Positions 7,788-15,946 of a DNA stretch of 52,016 nt are shown here, piece by piece. The notes below the pieces were generated by a model that searched no databases, was not told the DNA's origin, and was given only the letters and a program-made list of their open reading frames with translations. Source of the DNA: Candidatus Levyibacteriota bacterium (GTDB taxonomy: Bacteria > Patescibacteriota > Microgenomatia > Levybacterales > UBA12049); the NCBI GenBank assembly GCA_016204425.1, contig JACQKR010000017.1:1-52016 (forward strand), written 5' to 3'. The number at the start of each line of letters is the position of its first letter. Position 1 is the stretch's first letter. Both the position numbers and the translations under genes were made by a program.

Positions 7788-8519
7788 TCAAGTAGATATT
7801 ACTCTTTTTGCTCTAAAATTCCCGGCTGGCGCTACTACAAGAGTTGACGCTTTTTGATCAGGGTGGGCTTTTAAGTATTGACCAACGAGCGCATAACCGA
7901 TTGCGTATCCCGCATGCGGCGGTATGCCTTCTTCCTCTGAACCATCAAGAAACCACCTATTATGATAGTAATCACCAAAAGTAATTAAAGGCATATCAAA
8001 CTCAGCTTGTCCTCGCTCTGTTAGTTGTGCTATCTGCTCAGGAGTAAGCCCCCAGAAGTGTTCTACAAGTTCAGTTTCTTCTACAACTTCTTCTTCGAAA
8101 TGCTGAGCCAACCCTTCAGTAATGAGTACCTCAAAAACTGTTCTTCCATATCCAGGTGTTTCCCAGCGTTTTGCATGATGCATCTCATGGCCAAGTGTTT
8201 TGCGGAATGGTTTTCCGAAAGTTTCTTTGATATATGGACTGGCAGTATCCAAATAAACTATAACCGTATTTGCATTTGGCGCATAGCCGGAAATAGGCGA
8301 TGATATATCTGGCATGGCTTTATGAACCATACTCACTATAACATCATGAACAGGTAGCAATGCTATTATTCTTTCTATTGCCTCATTAAAATCTTGCTCT
8401 ATCGTTACAGCATAAGGAGCAAATGCTGCATCTTGCATTTGAAGACTAATGTTTGTACTTTTTCTCATACCTTCTACAGCTTCTAGTGATGATTGCGGTC
8501 TTCTTATTGGTGGCTCCAT
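7788..8519 (-). CDS. Predicted Zn-dependent protease, DUF2268-like
   Basis: A 243-residue protein with the zincin motif HEMHH in TLGHEMHHAKRW (HExxH with the catalytic Glu), followed by FEVLITEGLAQHFEEE, where the Glu of TEGLA would be the third zinc ligand. The C-terminal GYAIGYALVGQYL segment is also typical of DUF2268 (COG5504) peptidases. No signal peptide is visible, so it is probably cytoplasmic. Start ATG 8519 was chosen over the TTG at 8534. It lies 19 nt after the DUF2007-like gene and is probably co-transcribed with it. Its 3' end nearly touches the convergent small TM gene. Confidence 0.75.
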   Translation of the reverse strand: MEPPIRRPQSSLEAVEGMRKSTNISLQMQDAAFAPYAVTIEQDFNEAIERIIALLPVHDVIVSMVHKAMPDISSPISGYAPNANTVIVYLDTASPYIKETFGKPFRKTLGHEMHHAKRWETPGYGRTVFEVLITEGLAQHFEEEVVEETELVEHFWGLTPEQIAQLTERGQAEFDMPLITFGDYYHNRWFLDGSEEEGIPPHAGYAIGYALVGQYLKAHPDQKASTLVVAPAGNFRAKRVIST

Positions 8520-8538
8520 GATAGTGTTAAACAAATAG

Positions 8539-8787
8539 TTATTTTCCCGCTGAAGTTTTATGCTGTTTCAATTTTTTTGCCAAAAACCTTGCGGCTTTTG
8601 GAATATCTTGCATATCTATATAGAGACGGAAACGTGATTCCATGCCAAGATCGGCAAGCGTGAGTTCTCCGAATCTATCTTCGGTAATGTATGACTCTAC
8701 CCCAGCAGTTTTGAGTATCTTTTTCGCCTCATTTGCCTCGTCCCGAGTCTTAAAGATTCTAATACACCGTGGCGCCCGAATACTCAT
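8539..8787 (-). CDS. Small DUF2007-like protein, 82 aa
   Basis: The pattern RCIRIFKTRDEANEAKKILKTAGVESYITED is that of DUF2007 (putative signal-transducing, ferredoxin-like fold): a strand, a helix carrying the EA...L...G element, then a second strand. The C-terminus is a basic helix with ARFLAKKLKQ. The function of the family is unknown. TATACT on the minus strand (8794-8799) ends exactly 6 nt before the ATG, supporting a leaderless start. It heads a two-gene unit with the DUF2268 peptidase. Confidence 0.65.
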   Translation of the reverse strand: MSIRAPRCIRIFKTRDEANEAKKILKTAGVESYITEDRFGELTLADLGMESRFRLYIDMQDIPKAARFLAKKLKQHKTSAGK

Positions 8788-8891
8788 AGATATAGTATAC
8801 TATCCCTTTTGTGAGAAGCAGACATCAAACGGTTAAAACTATTTTTTACAAGAGTTTAGACAAACAAATACAGATGAAAGGGGTAAAAAGG

Positions 8892-9338
8892 TTATTTGTA
8901 GAGGCTTTTGACCTGGAAAAGAAGGTAGAATCCGATAACCGCGCTGATAAGAGCGCCGATTATATTGAACTGGACGAGACTTGAAACGACTGAAATAATT
9001 TGTGCCCAGAACATATACTGCCACGCTTTTGAAGATCGCGCAAAGAGACCCGGTACCGCCATTGCCTCAAGAACAACAACCGGAATGAGAAGTAAAATAC
9101 TCACCCACATTGTCGGCAAGGTCGCAACAGACTGCACGCCGCCTAAAGGAGCGAGCGTTGTCGCCAAGCTTCCCAGTCCAAAAATCAGGAGAATTGCAGG
9201 AATTGTCAGAATTACGGAAATAATTGCCAAATAAGGAGCGATTTTTACGATAATTTCTTTAATATTCTGTGGGAGCGCTGGTGCTTTCTTACCAAAATAT
9301 TCATCAAATGCCTTCTCAAGTTGTTTTATATAGTCCAT
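8892..9338 (-). CDS. Membrane protein with four predicted TM segments
   Basis: A 148-residue protein with an N-terminal soluble helix (MDYIKQLEKAFDEYFGK) and four hydrophobic segments: IAPYLAIISVILTIPAILLIF, VSILLLIPVVVLEAMAVPGLF, YMFWAQIISVVSSLVQF and GALISAVIGFYLLFQV. Upstream ATG/TTG codons to 9377 extend the frame, but TACTAT ends 6 nt before the ATG at 9338 and the extension is polar and unconvincing. Similar short helical membrane proteins are frequent in CPR genomes; no function is known. Confidence 0.65.
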   Translation of the reverse strand: MDYIKQLEKAFDEYFGKKAPALPQNIKEIIVKIAPYLAIISVILTIPAILLIFGLGSLATTLAPLGGVQSVATLPTMWVSILLLIPVVVLEAMAVPGLFARSSKAWQYMFWAQIISVVSSLVQFNIIGALISAVIGFYLLFQVKSLYK

Positions 9339-9512
9339 ATCCGTATAGTAAACGGTTGAGTTGCGCTTGTCAAGCATGATTTTTTACCAGGTAAAAACGA
9401 TATACTAAGCTTGTTTTATCAAAGTAATCAATGCTTCTTAAGACTATTGGTGACGATATTGGCATACCTGAATTGCATTTTTGAGAAAAAGTATTATACT
9501 AGCCTCAACTCT

Positions 9513-9743
9513 ATGTATTATTCGCACACATGCACATATTGCACCAAAATCTTCTATACCTATGACAGTAGCAAGCATAACGCGTCAAAAAAGCTATATC
9601 ACGGCATCAAGAAACATCTTATTGAATATAACGAGGACCATAAAGAATATAAGATGGATGATGGCCCTGAGATCGATATCAACGAAATCTACTATGCGGT
9701 TTCAGAGCTTCCCGACCCTCCTTCCGGTGGCTATGAATTGTAA
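9513..9743 (+). CDS. Small zinc-finger-like protein, 76 aa
   Basis: Starts MYYSHTCTYCTKIFYTYDSSKHNASKKLYHGIKKH: a CxxC pair and two His 17-28 residues later suggest a single zinc knuckle of the CxxC...H type. The middle is acidic (DEDHKEYKMDDGPEID-like) and the end PPSGGYEL looks like a conserved tail. TATACT at 9493-9498 lies 14 nt before this ATG; I reject the longer frame from 9411 because its first 34 residues cross this promoter. Possibly a nucleic-acid-binding regulator, but this is inference. Confidence 0.6.
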   Translation: MYYSHTCTYCTKIFYTYDSSKHNASKKLYHGIKKHLIEYNEDHKEYKMDDGPEIDINEIYYAVSELPDPPSGGYEL

Positions 9744-9782
9744 TTCCCTGTGCCTGCAACACGACTATACCCTATAGTTGCA

Positions 9783-9811
9783 TTGACATCTCCGCTTTTA
9801 TATGGTATACT
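9783..9811 (+). promoter_or_regulatory. Consensus promoter of the RRM-DEAD operon
   Basis: TTGACA (9783-9788), a 17-nt spacer and TATACT (9806-9811) form one of the best promoters in the window. Transcription should begin near 9818, giving a leader of about 177 nt before the ATG at 9995. Confidence 0.8.
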
Positions 9812-9817
9812 TACTCA

Positions 9818-9994
9818 AGTTGTAGCAGATTGAAGTAATAAATCTGCTTAATTTTGAATCTATTCTGAGTAGTTTAAGATAAAGATACCTCAATAAACCT
9901 TTTTTACGTATCTTTTCTCCTCATTCATACTAGTACTTCTTATTTAAGCAGCTTTATTACCTTAATTCCCATCCCTACAAGAAAGGAGGAAAAC
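9818..9994 (+). promoter_or_regulatory. Long structured 5' leader, possible RNA switch
   Basis: Two hairpins can form: AGCAGATT (9824-9831) with AATCTGCT (9841-9848), and AAAGATAC (9881-9888) with GTATCTTT (9908-9915). A competing pairing is also perfect over 8 bp: CTGCTTAA (9844-9851) with TTAAGCAG (9944-9951), which would break the first hairpin. A strong Shine-Dalgarno, AAAGGAGG, sits at 9982-9989. Long leaders with alternative folds are typical of cold-shock mRNAs such as cspA; the same logic fits an RRM protein plus RNA helicase. Confidence 0.5.
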
Positions 9995-10294
9995 ATGTCA
10001 ACAAAATTATTTATTGGAAGACTCTCATACAGTGTGACTGATGCACAATTGGAAGAACATTTCGCGCAAGCGGGAAAAGTGCTTTCGGCAAAAGTCATTA
10101 TCGATAAGTATTCCGGTCAAGGAAAAGGATTTGGATTCGTTGAAATGGCAACCGAAGAAGAAGCAAAAAAAGCCATCGATCAACTCAATAATTCAACCCT
10201 TGATGGAAGAACAATTGTCGTAAATGAGGCTCGACCACAAGAAGATAGAAGCAAAAGACCACAAGGTGGATCAGGTGGATCAAACCGCTGGTAA
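9995..10294 (+). CDS. RRM-domain RNA-binding protein
   Basis: A 99-residue single RRM with RNP2 LFIGRL and RNP1 KGFGFVEM, the aromatic residues needed for RNA stacking, and a short Gly/Ser/Arg tail ending GGSGGSNRW. It resembles the cyanobacterial Rbp proteins, which are cold-inducible and bind single-stranded RNA. A strong Shine-Dalgarno decides the start. The DEAD-box helicase begins 28 nt after its stop, and the two probably form a cold-shock or RNA-remodelling unit under the leader described above. Confidence 0.92.
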   Translation: MSTKLFIGRLSYSVTDAQLEEHFAQAGKVLSAKVIIDKYSGQGKGFGFVEMATEEEAKKAIDQLNNSTLDGRTIVVNEARPQEDRSKRPQGGSGGSNRW

Positions 10295-10322
10295 AACGCT
10301 TTTCTCTGACATGTTTCACTCT

Positions 10323-11504
10323 ATGTACCATAAATCGAGAGGATCTTCGACATCCCGTGGGTATCGTCGAGATCAAAAACGATCATTTCGGCCAAAGAGA
10401 AATAACAATTCTCTTGATATTTTCCTGCTGAAAAACCCGGCGATTGAGCAAAAACAGGAAGCGTATGTCGCAAAGCACGCGTTTTCGGATTTTGCGATAC
10501 ACGATCAGTTACAGCAAAACATTATAGAACGAGGCTACGAAACGCCGACCCCAATTCAAGACCAGGCAATTCCTGAACTTTTATCCGGAAAAGATGTCAT
10601 CGGTATTGCAAATACCGGGACCGGGAAAACAGCAGCATTCTTAATTCCCCTCATTAACAAGGTTTTCTCCAACCGATCGGAAAAGGTTCTTATTGTCGCG
10701 CCGACTCGTGAGCTGGCTGTTCAAATCGAGGAAGAATTCAGGATTTTCGCTAAGGGTATGCAGCTGTTTTCCGCTTTGTGCATTGGAGGCATGAGTATGC
10801 ATCACCAGATACAATCACTCCGAAAAAAACCTGATTTTGTCATCGGAACACCCGGACGGTTGAAGGATCTGGAAAAACAAGGAAAAATCCAATTTATGCT
10901 CTACAACAATATCGTTTTGGACGAAGTTGACCGTATGTTGGATATGGGATTTATTCACGACGTGAACTATATCATTCACAAACTTCCCCAGAAACGTCAC
11001 TCGTTATTCTTTTCAGCAACATTTCCAAGCAATATTCAAGAGATAACAACGAGTCTCTTAAGAAACCCTGTTACTATTTCTGTAAAGCCACAAGAAACGC
11101 TGACGAACATCCACCAAGACGTCATCAAAACGAACGGGAGAATGAAAATTGACCTCCTTCATGACCTGTTAATACAAGTTGAATTTCAAAAGGTATTGGT
11201 GTTTGGAAGGACAAAATGGGGGATTGAGAAATTGTCACGAATGCTCATGGAGCGGGGATTTAAAGTCGCTTCAATTCACGGAAACAAACGTCAGAACCAG
11301 CGGGTACGCGCACTTGAAGATTTCAAAAACAATAGGATTCAAATTCTCTTAGCTACAGATATTGCGTCCCGTGGACTGGATATTGATAATGTCACCCACG
11401 TTATCAACTATGATCAGCCTGCTTCGTATGAGGATTATGTCCACAGAATTGGAAGAACCGGACGCGCGAACAAACGAGGAACTGCGTTAACCTTTATTGA
11501 TTAA
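10323..11504 (+). CDS. DEAD-box RNA helicase
   Basis: A 393-residue helicase with all motifs: Q motif TPIQDQAIP, Walker A ANTGTGKT, PTRELA, GTPGRL, motif II as DEVD rather than DEAD, SAT, and the second RecA domain with ATDIASRGLDI and HRIGRTGR. The N-terminal 40 residues are Arg/Ser-rich and disordered. An open frame from 10224 overlaps the RRM gene and is rejected; ATG 10311 is an alternative start. It unwinds short RNA duplexes with ATP in the cytoplasm. It lacks the C-terminal extension of DeaD/CsdA, being closer in size to RhlE-type minimal helicases. Its end overlaps the convergent Nudix-like gene by 18 nt. Confidence 0.92.
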   Translation: MYHKSRGSSTSRGYRRDQKRSFRPKRNNNSLDIFLLKNPAIEQKQEAYVAKHAFSDFAIHDQLQQNIIERGYETPTPIQDQAIPELLSGKDVIGIANTGTGKTAAFLIPLINKVFSNRSEKVLIVAPTRELAVQIEEEFRIFAKGMQLFSALCIGGMSMHHQIQSLRKKPDFVIGTPGRLKDLEKQGKIQFMLYNNIVLDEVDRMLDMGFIHDVNYIIHKLPQKRHSLFFSATFPSNIQEITTSLLRNPVTISVKPQETLTNIHQDVIKTNGRMKIDLLHDLLIQVEFQKVLVFGRTKWGIEKLSRMLMERGFKVASIHGNKRQNQRVRALEDFKNNRIQILLATDIASRGLDIDNVTHVINYDQPASYEDYVHRIGRTGRANKRGTALTFID

Positions 11505-11933
11505 TGCGTTTTCTAACTCCCGTATCTTTGCATTGATTACCCGCTGCGCCACGATAATATCCTGTTTTGTTTGATCAGAAAAAGGGAGCTTTAGTGTCTG
11601 CTGAAACGTGAACCAAGAAAATGTCGCTCCTTTTGGTATTCGAATGGGCTGCCTCTCGCCTACCTCGCCATAGAGAACAAAGTGGATTTTTTTATGTTCG
11701 TTGTGAAAATAGTCATACACCGCAGTAATGGATTTCACGTCAAGTTTTACTTTTAAAAGCTTTGCAATTATTTTCTGAAATGTCCGTTCTGCCTGCTCTT
11801 CTTTCTGGCTCTCGCCGCCTATCAATGACCAGATAGGAGACGTATTCGGAGTATCTTTTGTTAGTTGCTGCAAGAGAATTTGCTGAGTTTGCGGGCGGTA
11901 TAGAAATCCACTTGCATAAAACGCTTTATGCAC
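11487..11933 (-). CDS. Nudix-like protein with degenerate Nudix box, GTG start
   Basis: A 148-residue protein: HKAFYASGFLYR, then IWSLIGGESQKEEQAERTFQ and a strand HFVLYGEVGE. It follows Nudix architecture (mobile Gly-rich loop then helix), and G-x5-E of the box is present, but the REUxEE half that binds metal reads KIIAKL. Hydrolase activity is therefore doubtful. An extended -10, TGcTATAAT (11940-11945), ends 6 nt before the GTG at 11933; longer frames upstream run into the transglycosylase gene and are rejected. It overlaps the helicase end tail-to-tail. Confidence 0.65.
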   Translation of the reverse strand: MHKAFYASGFLYRPQTQQILLQQLTKDTPNTSPIWSLIGGESQKEEQAERTFQKIIAKLLKVKLDVKSITAVYDYFHNEHKKIHFVLYGEVGERQPIRIPKGATFSWFTFQQTLKLPFSDQTKQDIIVAQRVINAKIRELENALINKG

Positions 11934-11985
11934 TCTTGCATTATAGCATATCCTGGAGCCATTAAAAAGCCCTTTCGTAGGATAA

Positions 11986-12504
11986 TTAATTGAGGCAATT
12001 TGCCCAGGCGTTTTGCTCGTTACGGGAGATTTTAAATGACGCTGTCTTAATCGCTTCTTCTGCATTGAACCGTAGAGACAGATCAGCGCTTGCTCCCATG
12101 AGTGTCCGCACCGTTGTCCACGTCCCTTCTGAAAACTGAAACATTCCCCCATACTCACCATTTGTCGCTAACGTGTTAAATCCCGATTCACACGATGCGA
12201 TTCGCATAAGCAATCCGCGGTCTACACTATACTCGCCGCTGTATTTGGTAAAAAGCGCGTCAAGATCTGATGAAGTAAGGATGATAGATGTCTCGTCCAA
12301 AGGACGATCAGCCTTTGGCTGAGGCGTGGGTGTTGCTGTGGGAGAAGGGGTAAGCGTTGGAGTATGTGTTGGAATTGCTGTCGGGCTAATCTTCATGATA
12401 GGGAGCGGGCTCACGATGTCTTGCGGTGGGCTGACAAGAGAGTAGGCATATGAACCTACTGCGACAATCGACGCAACGGCAAGTGCTGCGAGATTTTCAA
12501 GCAT
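11986..12504 (-). CDS. Membrane-anchored lytic transglycosylase-like (lysozyme fold) protein
   Basis: A 172-residue protein with an N-terminal TM/signal segment (LAALAVASIVAVGSYAYSL), a Pro/Thr/Ser linker (about residues 40-65) and a C-terminal lysozyme-like domain: LLMRIASCESGFN, where Glu of CESGF is the likely catalytic acid, then YGGMFQFSEGTW. Such SLT/Rpf-like domains cut peptidoglycan outside the membrane. The two Cys (CESGF and the final CLN) may form a disulfide. TAGTAT ends 6 nt before the ATG. It is probably involved in wall remodelling during growth or attachment. Confidence 0.85.
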   Translation of the reverse strand: MLENLAALAVASIVAVGSYAYSLVSPPQDIVSPLPIMKISPTAIPTHTPTLTPSPTATPTPQPKADRPLDETSIILTSSDLDALFTKYSGEYSVDRGLLMRIASCESGFNTLATNGEYGGMFQFSEGTWTTVRTLMGASADLSLRFNAEEAIKTASFKISRNEQNAWANCLN

Positions 12505-12560
12505 GTATGTATACTACCACAATTTCTCAGATATCCAAGCTCAACAGTGATATTGGATCC

Positions 12561-13700
12561 CTACTGCTTCTGTAACTTTGTATATTGCAGAATTGGGACA
12601 ATTGCTACGAGACAGACAAAGCTTGCAAGATAAAAAACACTGCTGATTCCTATAATTGCAGCCAAAAATCCAAAAATTGGCCGACTGATAACAGAGGATG
12701 AATTCACAGAGAATGAATAGAAACTGTATGCTTTATCAAACCTTTCTTTCTCTGAAACAGCCTCAGCCACCATGGCACGAATGATTGGCGATGTTCCCCG
12801 GGTAAAAATACCAAGTAAGAAAATCGTTATTGCGACCAAAACAACACTTTTTACGACAACGAGAAGGAGAATAAAAAGCGCCATTGCAATTTCTGCAACA
12901 ATAAGTGTCCTCCCAAAACCATGCTTGTCAGCAACTCTCCCGAGAAGCAGCCTCCCTGACATATATCCAGCAAAGAAAAGAGCAGTAAGAACTCCTGTTG
13001 TTGTAAAGTCTATGCCTTTTGGGACTAAAAGCAAAGGAATAAATATATACAAAGACGCGCTGGCAAATGAGTCACACATACCTGTCAAAATAGAGTAGAT
13101 GTATTTTTTATCGCGCAAAAGGGAAACAATTTTGATTTTTTGCAGTTCGCTTTTGTCTTTCTCTTTTGAAAAATTTTGTTTTATGGTGAAAAATAATATG
13201 ACTATCGCGAATGTTACGAGTGCATATCCCAACGATAAATATTTATAGCTAACGGCTGCAAGCAGAAACGCGGTGAGACTTGATGCAATTACTCTCCCAA
13301 CATCGGTAACGGCGCTGAAATTTCCCATTGCTTTTCCTCTATTTGTATCTGCCATTTTTGCAACCAGTGAATTGGCAAGTGGATTAAATAAGCCAACGCC
13401 TATCCCTGCACATGCATAGACGAGAATCATAAGCAAAATGTTTGCTTGCACTGCAATAGTCAGCCAGGCAAGACCAAATACAAAAAGTGCAAATGAAATC
13501 ACCTTTTTATTTCCAAATTTTTCCGCGAAATGGCCTGAAAAAAGGTTACTAAAAATTTGAAAAACTGAAAGAACAGCACTCAATAAACCAACCTGGGCTA
13601 TACTGATCTGCTGCTGGAGCTGGATATATGGTAGAAGCAGTAAAATGCTCACTTCCCACCCTTTTACCAAAAAAGAACAAAGATATAATAATTTTTTCAT
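12561..13700 (-). CDS. MFS transporter
   Basis: A 379-residue, 12-TM major facilitator: first TM region ILLLLPYIQLQQQI, loop GHFAEKFGNKKVI between TM2 and TM3 and GRLLLGRVADKHGFGRTLI in the second half. It resembles general sugar/drug MFS carriers with the GNAIxR-like dimension too eroded to define a subfamily, so the substrate is unknown. A TATAAT lies 17 nt before the ATG, leaving a leader of about 10 nt without a clear Shine-Dalgarno. It is divergent from the fibronectin-like surface-protein gene. Confidence 0.82.
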   Translation of the reverse strand: MKKLLYLCSFLVKGWEVSILLLLPYIQLQQQISIAQVGLLSAVLSVFQIFSNLFSGHFAEKFGNKKVISFALFVFGLAWLTIAVQANILLMILVYACAGIGVGLFNPLANSLVAKMADTNRGKAMGNFSAVTDVGRVIASSLTAFLLAAVSYKYLSLGYALVTFAIVILFFTIKQNFSKEKDKSELQKIKIVSLLRDKKYIYSILTGMCDSFASASLYIFIPLLLVPKGIDFTTTGVLTALFFAGYMSGRLLLGRVADKHGFGRTLIVAEIAMALFILLLVVVKSVVLVAITIFLLGIFTRGTSPIIRAMVAEAVSEKERFDKAYSFYSFSVNSSSVISRPIFGFLAAIIGISSVFYLASFVCLVAIVPILQYTKLQKQ

Positions 13701-13811
13701 TCTTTTGTTCTTTGTGCATTATATGAAGTCTTCAACCCAAATGTGAAGGGGAAAAAATTTCTCTTGCGTCTTTGCGAAAGAAACCGTATGCTTAAGAGAG
13801 GCAGAGAAAGA

Positions 13812-14300
13812 ATGTGGTCTCTTGTGAAAGCACTGAAAATTGTCCTTATTTTTCTTTTTCTACCGGTAAGCTTCCTGCTTTCCGCCCAGTCAAGCAGCGC
13901 AGATGAGATATGCACACCACTCACTACATCTCCAACGATTTACCAAATCGACAGAAACAAAGATAAAGCAACCCTCTTTATTACACCCGTAAGCCAGGCT
14001 TCAACCTACATCATCGCTTACGGACTCAGTGAAGGTGATGAACGGTACAGTATCACGTTTAATTATGCAGCCTCCACTGGCGCGATTACATACGAGATAA
14101 GCGGCTTAGATGAAAAGCAACAGTACTTCTACAGAATTAGAGGGAGAAATGCCTGCTCAGATGGACCTTGGAGCGCATGGGTAGCAGACAAGGTCGCAGG
14201 TCAATCCACATTGCTTGAGGCAGGATCGAACACATCACTAGGAATATTCGCTATCTCTGGCATCGCCTTTCTCGCTGGTATCTTTCTCTTTGCTTTTTAA
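13812..14300 (+). CDS. Secreted FN3-like surface protein with C-terminal anchor
   Basis: A 162-residue protein with a signal peptide (VLIFLFLPVSFLLSAQSSSA) and one fibronectin-III-like domain: ISGLDEKQQYFYRIRGRNACSDGPWSAW is the typical E-F-G strand region. It ends with LLEAGSN followed by a TM helix (LGIFAISGIAFLAGIFLFAF), resembling an LPxTG/LPxAG-like sorting tail though the Pro is missing. Likely displayed on the cell surface. Start ATG 13812 was chosen for the signal peptide and the purine-rich AGAGAAAGA before it; ATG 13788 is possible. Confidence 0.7.
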   Translation: MWSLVKALKIVLIFLFLPVSFLLSAQSSSADEICTPLTTSPTIYQIDRNKDKATLFITPVSQASTYIIAYGLSEGDERYSITFNYAASTGAITYEISGLDEKQQYFYRIRGRNACSDGPWSAWVADKVAGQSTLLEAGSNTSLGIFAISGIAFLAGIFLFAF

Positions 14301-14336
14301 CATATCTTTCTTCCCCGCTCTATTTTGTTATTCTGA

Positions 14337-14342
14337 TATACT
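14337..14342 (+). promoter_or_regulatory. Extended -10 of LOG gene
   Basis: TGaTATACT ends 6 nt before the ATG at 14349; no Shine-Dalgarno is present, which is the leaderless arrangement. Confidence 0.6.
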
Positions 14343-14348
14343 GCAGTC

Positions 14349-14888
14349 ATGAAATATATCGCAGTATTTTGTTCCGCAAATGACCTCGAAGAAAAATACA
14401 CAAAACCGGCAAAAGAATTTGCACGTCTTCTCGCCGCAAACAACTACCATCTTGTCTGGGGCGGATCAGACAAAGGGCTTATGGAGATTATTGCATCAGG
14501 AGCCCAAGAGGGTGGAAGTAAATTGATTGGTGTCTCCGTTGAGCACCTTAAACATGTCGCACGAGAAAATACAGATGAGATGATTATCGCCAAAGATTTA
14601 GGTGAGCGCAAAGCGACCATGCTTCTCAGGAGTGATGCTATCGCAGTGCTTGTCGGCGGATTGGGAACACTTGATGAGGTGACAGACATTCTTGAGCATA
14701 AAAAACATGGATTGCACAATAAACCTATTGTTGTATTAAATACGGAAAATTTTTATGAGGGCTTGAAGGTGCAATTACAAAAAATGAAAGACGATGGCTT
14801 TCTCACCAAGCCGCTTGACGATTTGATCTATTTTGCCGACCAGCCGGAGGAAGCAATTACGTTTATTAACGAAAAGCTCATGCGATGA
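14349..14888 (+). CDS. LOG-family nucleotide phosphoribohydrolase-like protein
   Basis: A 179-residue Rossmann-like LOG/lysine-decarboxylase-like protein: VFCSAND at the start, LVWGGSDKGLM, ERKATML, and VGGLGTLDEV matching the PGGxGTxxE motif with Val for Pro. LOG enzymes cleave nucleoside 5'-monophosphates (cytokinin-type or ordinary) to base plus ribose 5-phosphate; the Arg and Glu of the active site are present. It is single-gene, with a promoter 6 nt before ATG, and is convergent with msrA (2-nt gap). Confidence 0.82.
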   Translation: MKYIAVFCSANDLEEKYTKPAKEFARLLAANNYHLVWGGSDKGLMEIIASGAQEGGSKLIGVSVEHLKHVARENTDEMIIAKDLGERKATMLLRSDAIAVLVGGLGTLDEVTDILEHKKHGLHNKPIVVLNTENFYEGLKVQLQKMKDDGFLTKPLDDLIYFADQPEEAITFINEKLMR

Positions 14889-14890
14889 CG

Positions 14891-15451
14891 TTATTTGTAT
14901 TCCTCTTTCACATCTGATCCGTAGAGCTCTAAAAGCTTACGAATTTTTGGACTGATCACAATATTACAGTAAGGATAGACAGGATTTGCATCATAATAGT
15001 TCTGGTGATGCTCCTCTGCAGTATAAAACGCAGCAAAAGGAGCAATTTCAGTGACGATGGGATCGTTATATATATGATTCTTCTCAATCTGCTCTTTTGA
15101 ACGGAGCGCTTTCTCTTTTTGCTCAGGGGAATGATAGAAAAGAACTGAGCGATACTGTGTGCCGACATCAGCACCTTGCTGATTCAGCGTCGTTGGATCA
15201 TGGGTATTCCAGAAAACATCAAGTAATTTTTCATAGGAAATTACGTTTGGATCAAATGTTATCTGTATTGCTTCAGCGTGTCCTGTTGCTCCCGTTGAGA
15301 CCTGCTCATATGACGGGTTCTCTCTTTTTCCTCCCGTGTATCCAGAAGTGACAGAGACTACTCCTTTCAGCCGTTTAAAAATTGCCTCAGTACACCAGAA
15401 GCATCCACCACCAAACGTGGCGATTTCTGTCTTTTCTCGTTTTTCTTCCAT
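14891..15451 (-). CDS. msrA: Peptide methionine sulfoxide reductase A
   Basis: A 186-residue MsrA with the catalytic GCFWCTEA, TSGYTGGKRENPSYEQV, GHAEAIQITFDP, FWNTHDPTTLNQQGADVGTQYRS and the AEEHHQNY region. It reduces the S-epimer of methionine sulfoxide in proteins and free Met with thioredoxin as donor. No C-terminal MsrB domain follows. TATACT on the minus strand (15459-15464) lies 7 nt before the ATG. The resolving Cys may be PYCN near the C-terminus. Confidence 0.95.
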   Translation of the reverse strand: MEEKREKTEIATFGGGCFWCTEAIFKRLKGVVSVTSGYTGGKRENPSYEQVSTGATGHAEAIQITFDPNVISYEKLLDVFWNTHDPTTLNQQGADVGTQYRSVLFYHSPEQKEKALRSKEQIEKNHIYNDPIVTEIAPFAAFYTAEEHHQNYYDANPVYPYCNIVISPKIRKLLELYGSDVKEEYK

Positions 15452-15469
15452 AGAATACAGTATACCGCT

Positions 15470-15874
15470 TTATGGATTTGTTTTATCCAATTTTGCTGGT
15501 TCAAAAAGTGCTGTAACTGCTCCTGCCGGATCTTGAATCACGCAATATTTTCCACTTCCCATATCTTTTATATCGGTGAGTGTTTTTCCTCCCCGGCCAT
15601 AGCACTGCTTAATACTCTCTTGTAAATCTGAAACGGTGATATAGATAAGCCAGGCTGGCGGCAAATCGGCATTCTCTCCCTTTGCATGACAGACTCCTGC
15701 AACTGTTTCTTTGGAATCAGGAATATTCATGCAGTAGTCTTTATATCCTCCCATTGAAACATCGCTTGTCTCCCATCCGACAACTGCTTTATAAAAGTCT
15801 CTCAGAGCTTCTGCATTTTGCACTGTTAAATCAACCCATGTTATTGATCCTGCTTGCGGCTTTTTCTGACCCAT
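15470..15874 (-). CDS. VOC-family protein
   Basis: A 134-residue VOC protein: SITWVDLTVQNAEALRDFYKAVVGW is the first strand-helix unit, the centre WLIYITVSDLQESIKQCYGRGGK the second, and the end YCVIQDPAGAVTALFEP. It belongs to the same branch as the 'glyoxalase-like' proteins CFP-30/27kDa-antigen type. TATACT lies 8 nt before the ATG (15883-15888). It lies 18 nt upstream of msrA on the same strand, but msrA has its own promoter. Substrate unknown. Confidence 0.85.
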   Translation of the reverse strand: MGQKKPQAGSITWVDLTVQNAEALRDFYKAVVGWETSDVSMGGYKDYCMNIPDSKETVAGVCHAKGENADLPPAWLIYITVSDLQESIKQCYGRGGKTLTDIKDMGSGKYCVIQDPAGAVTALFEPAKLDKTNP

Positions 15875-15946
15875 ACATAACTAGTATACCCAAGATCTTA
15901 AAAAATGCACGAGGGGTAAGCGCTTTTTCTCGTGTATAATAAGAGC

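Noticed and set aside
12772..13098. 108-codon frame on the plus strand opposite the MFS gene
   Set aside because: Antisense to a convincing transporter; the composition is Lys/Thr-rich without domains.
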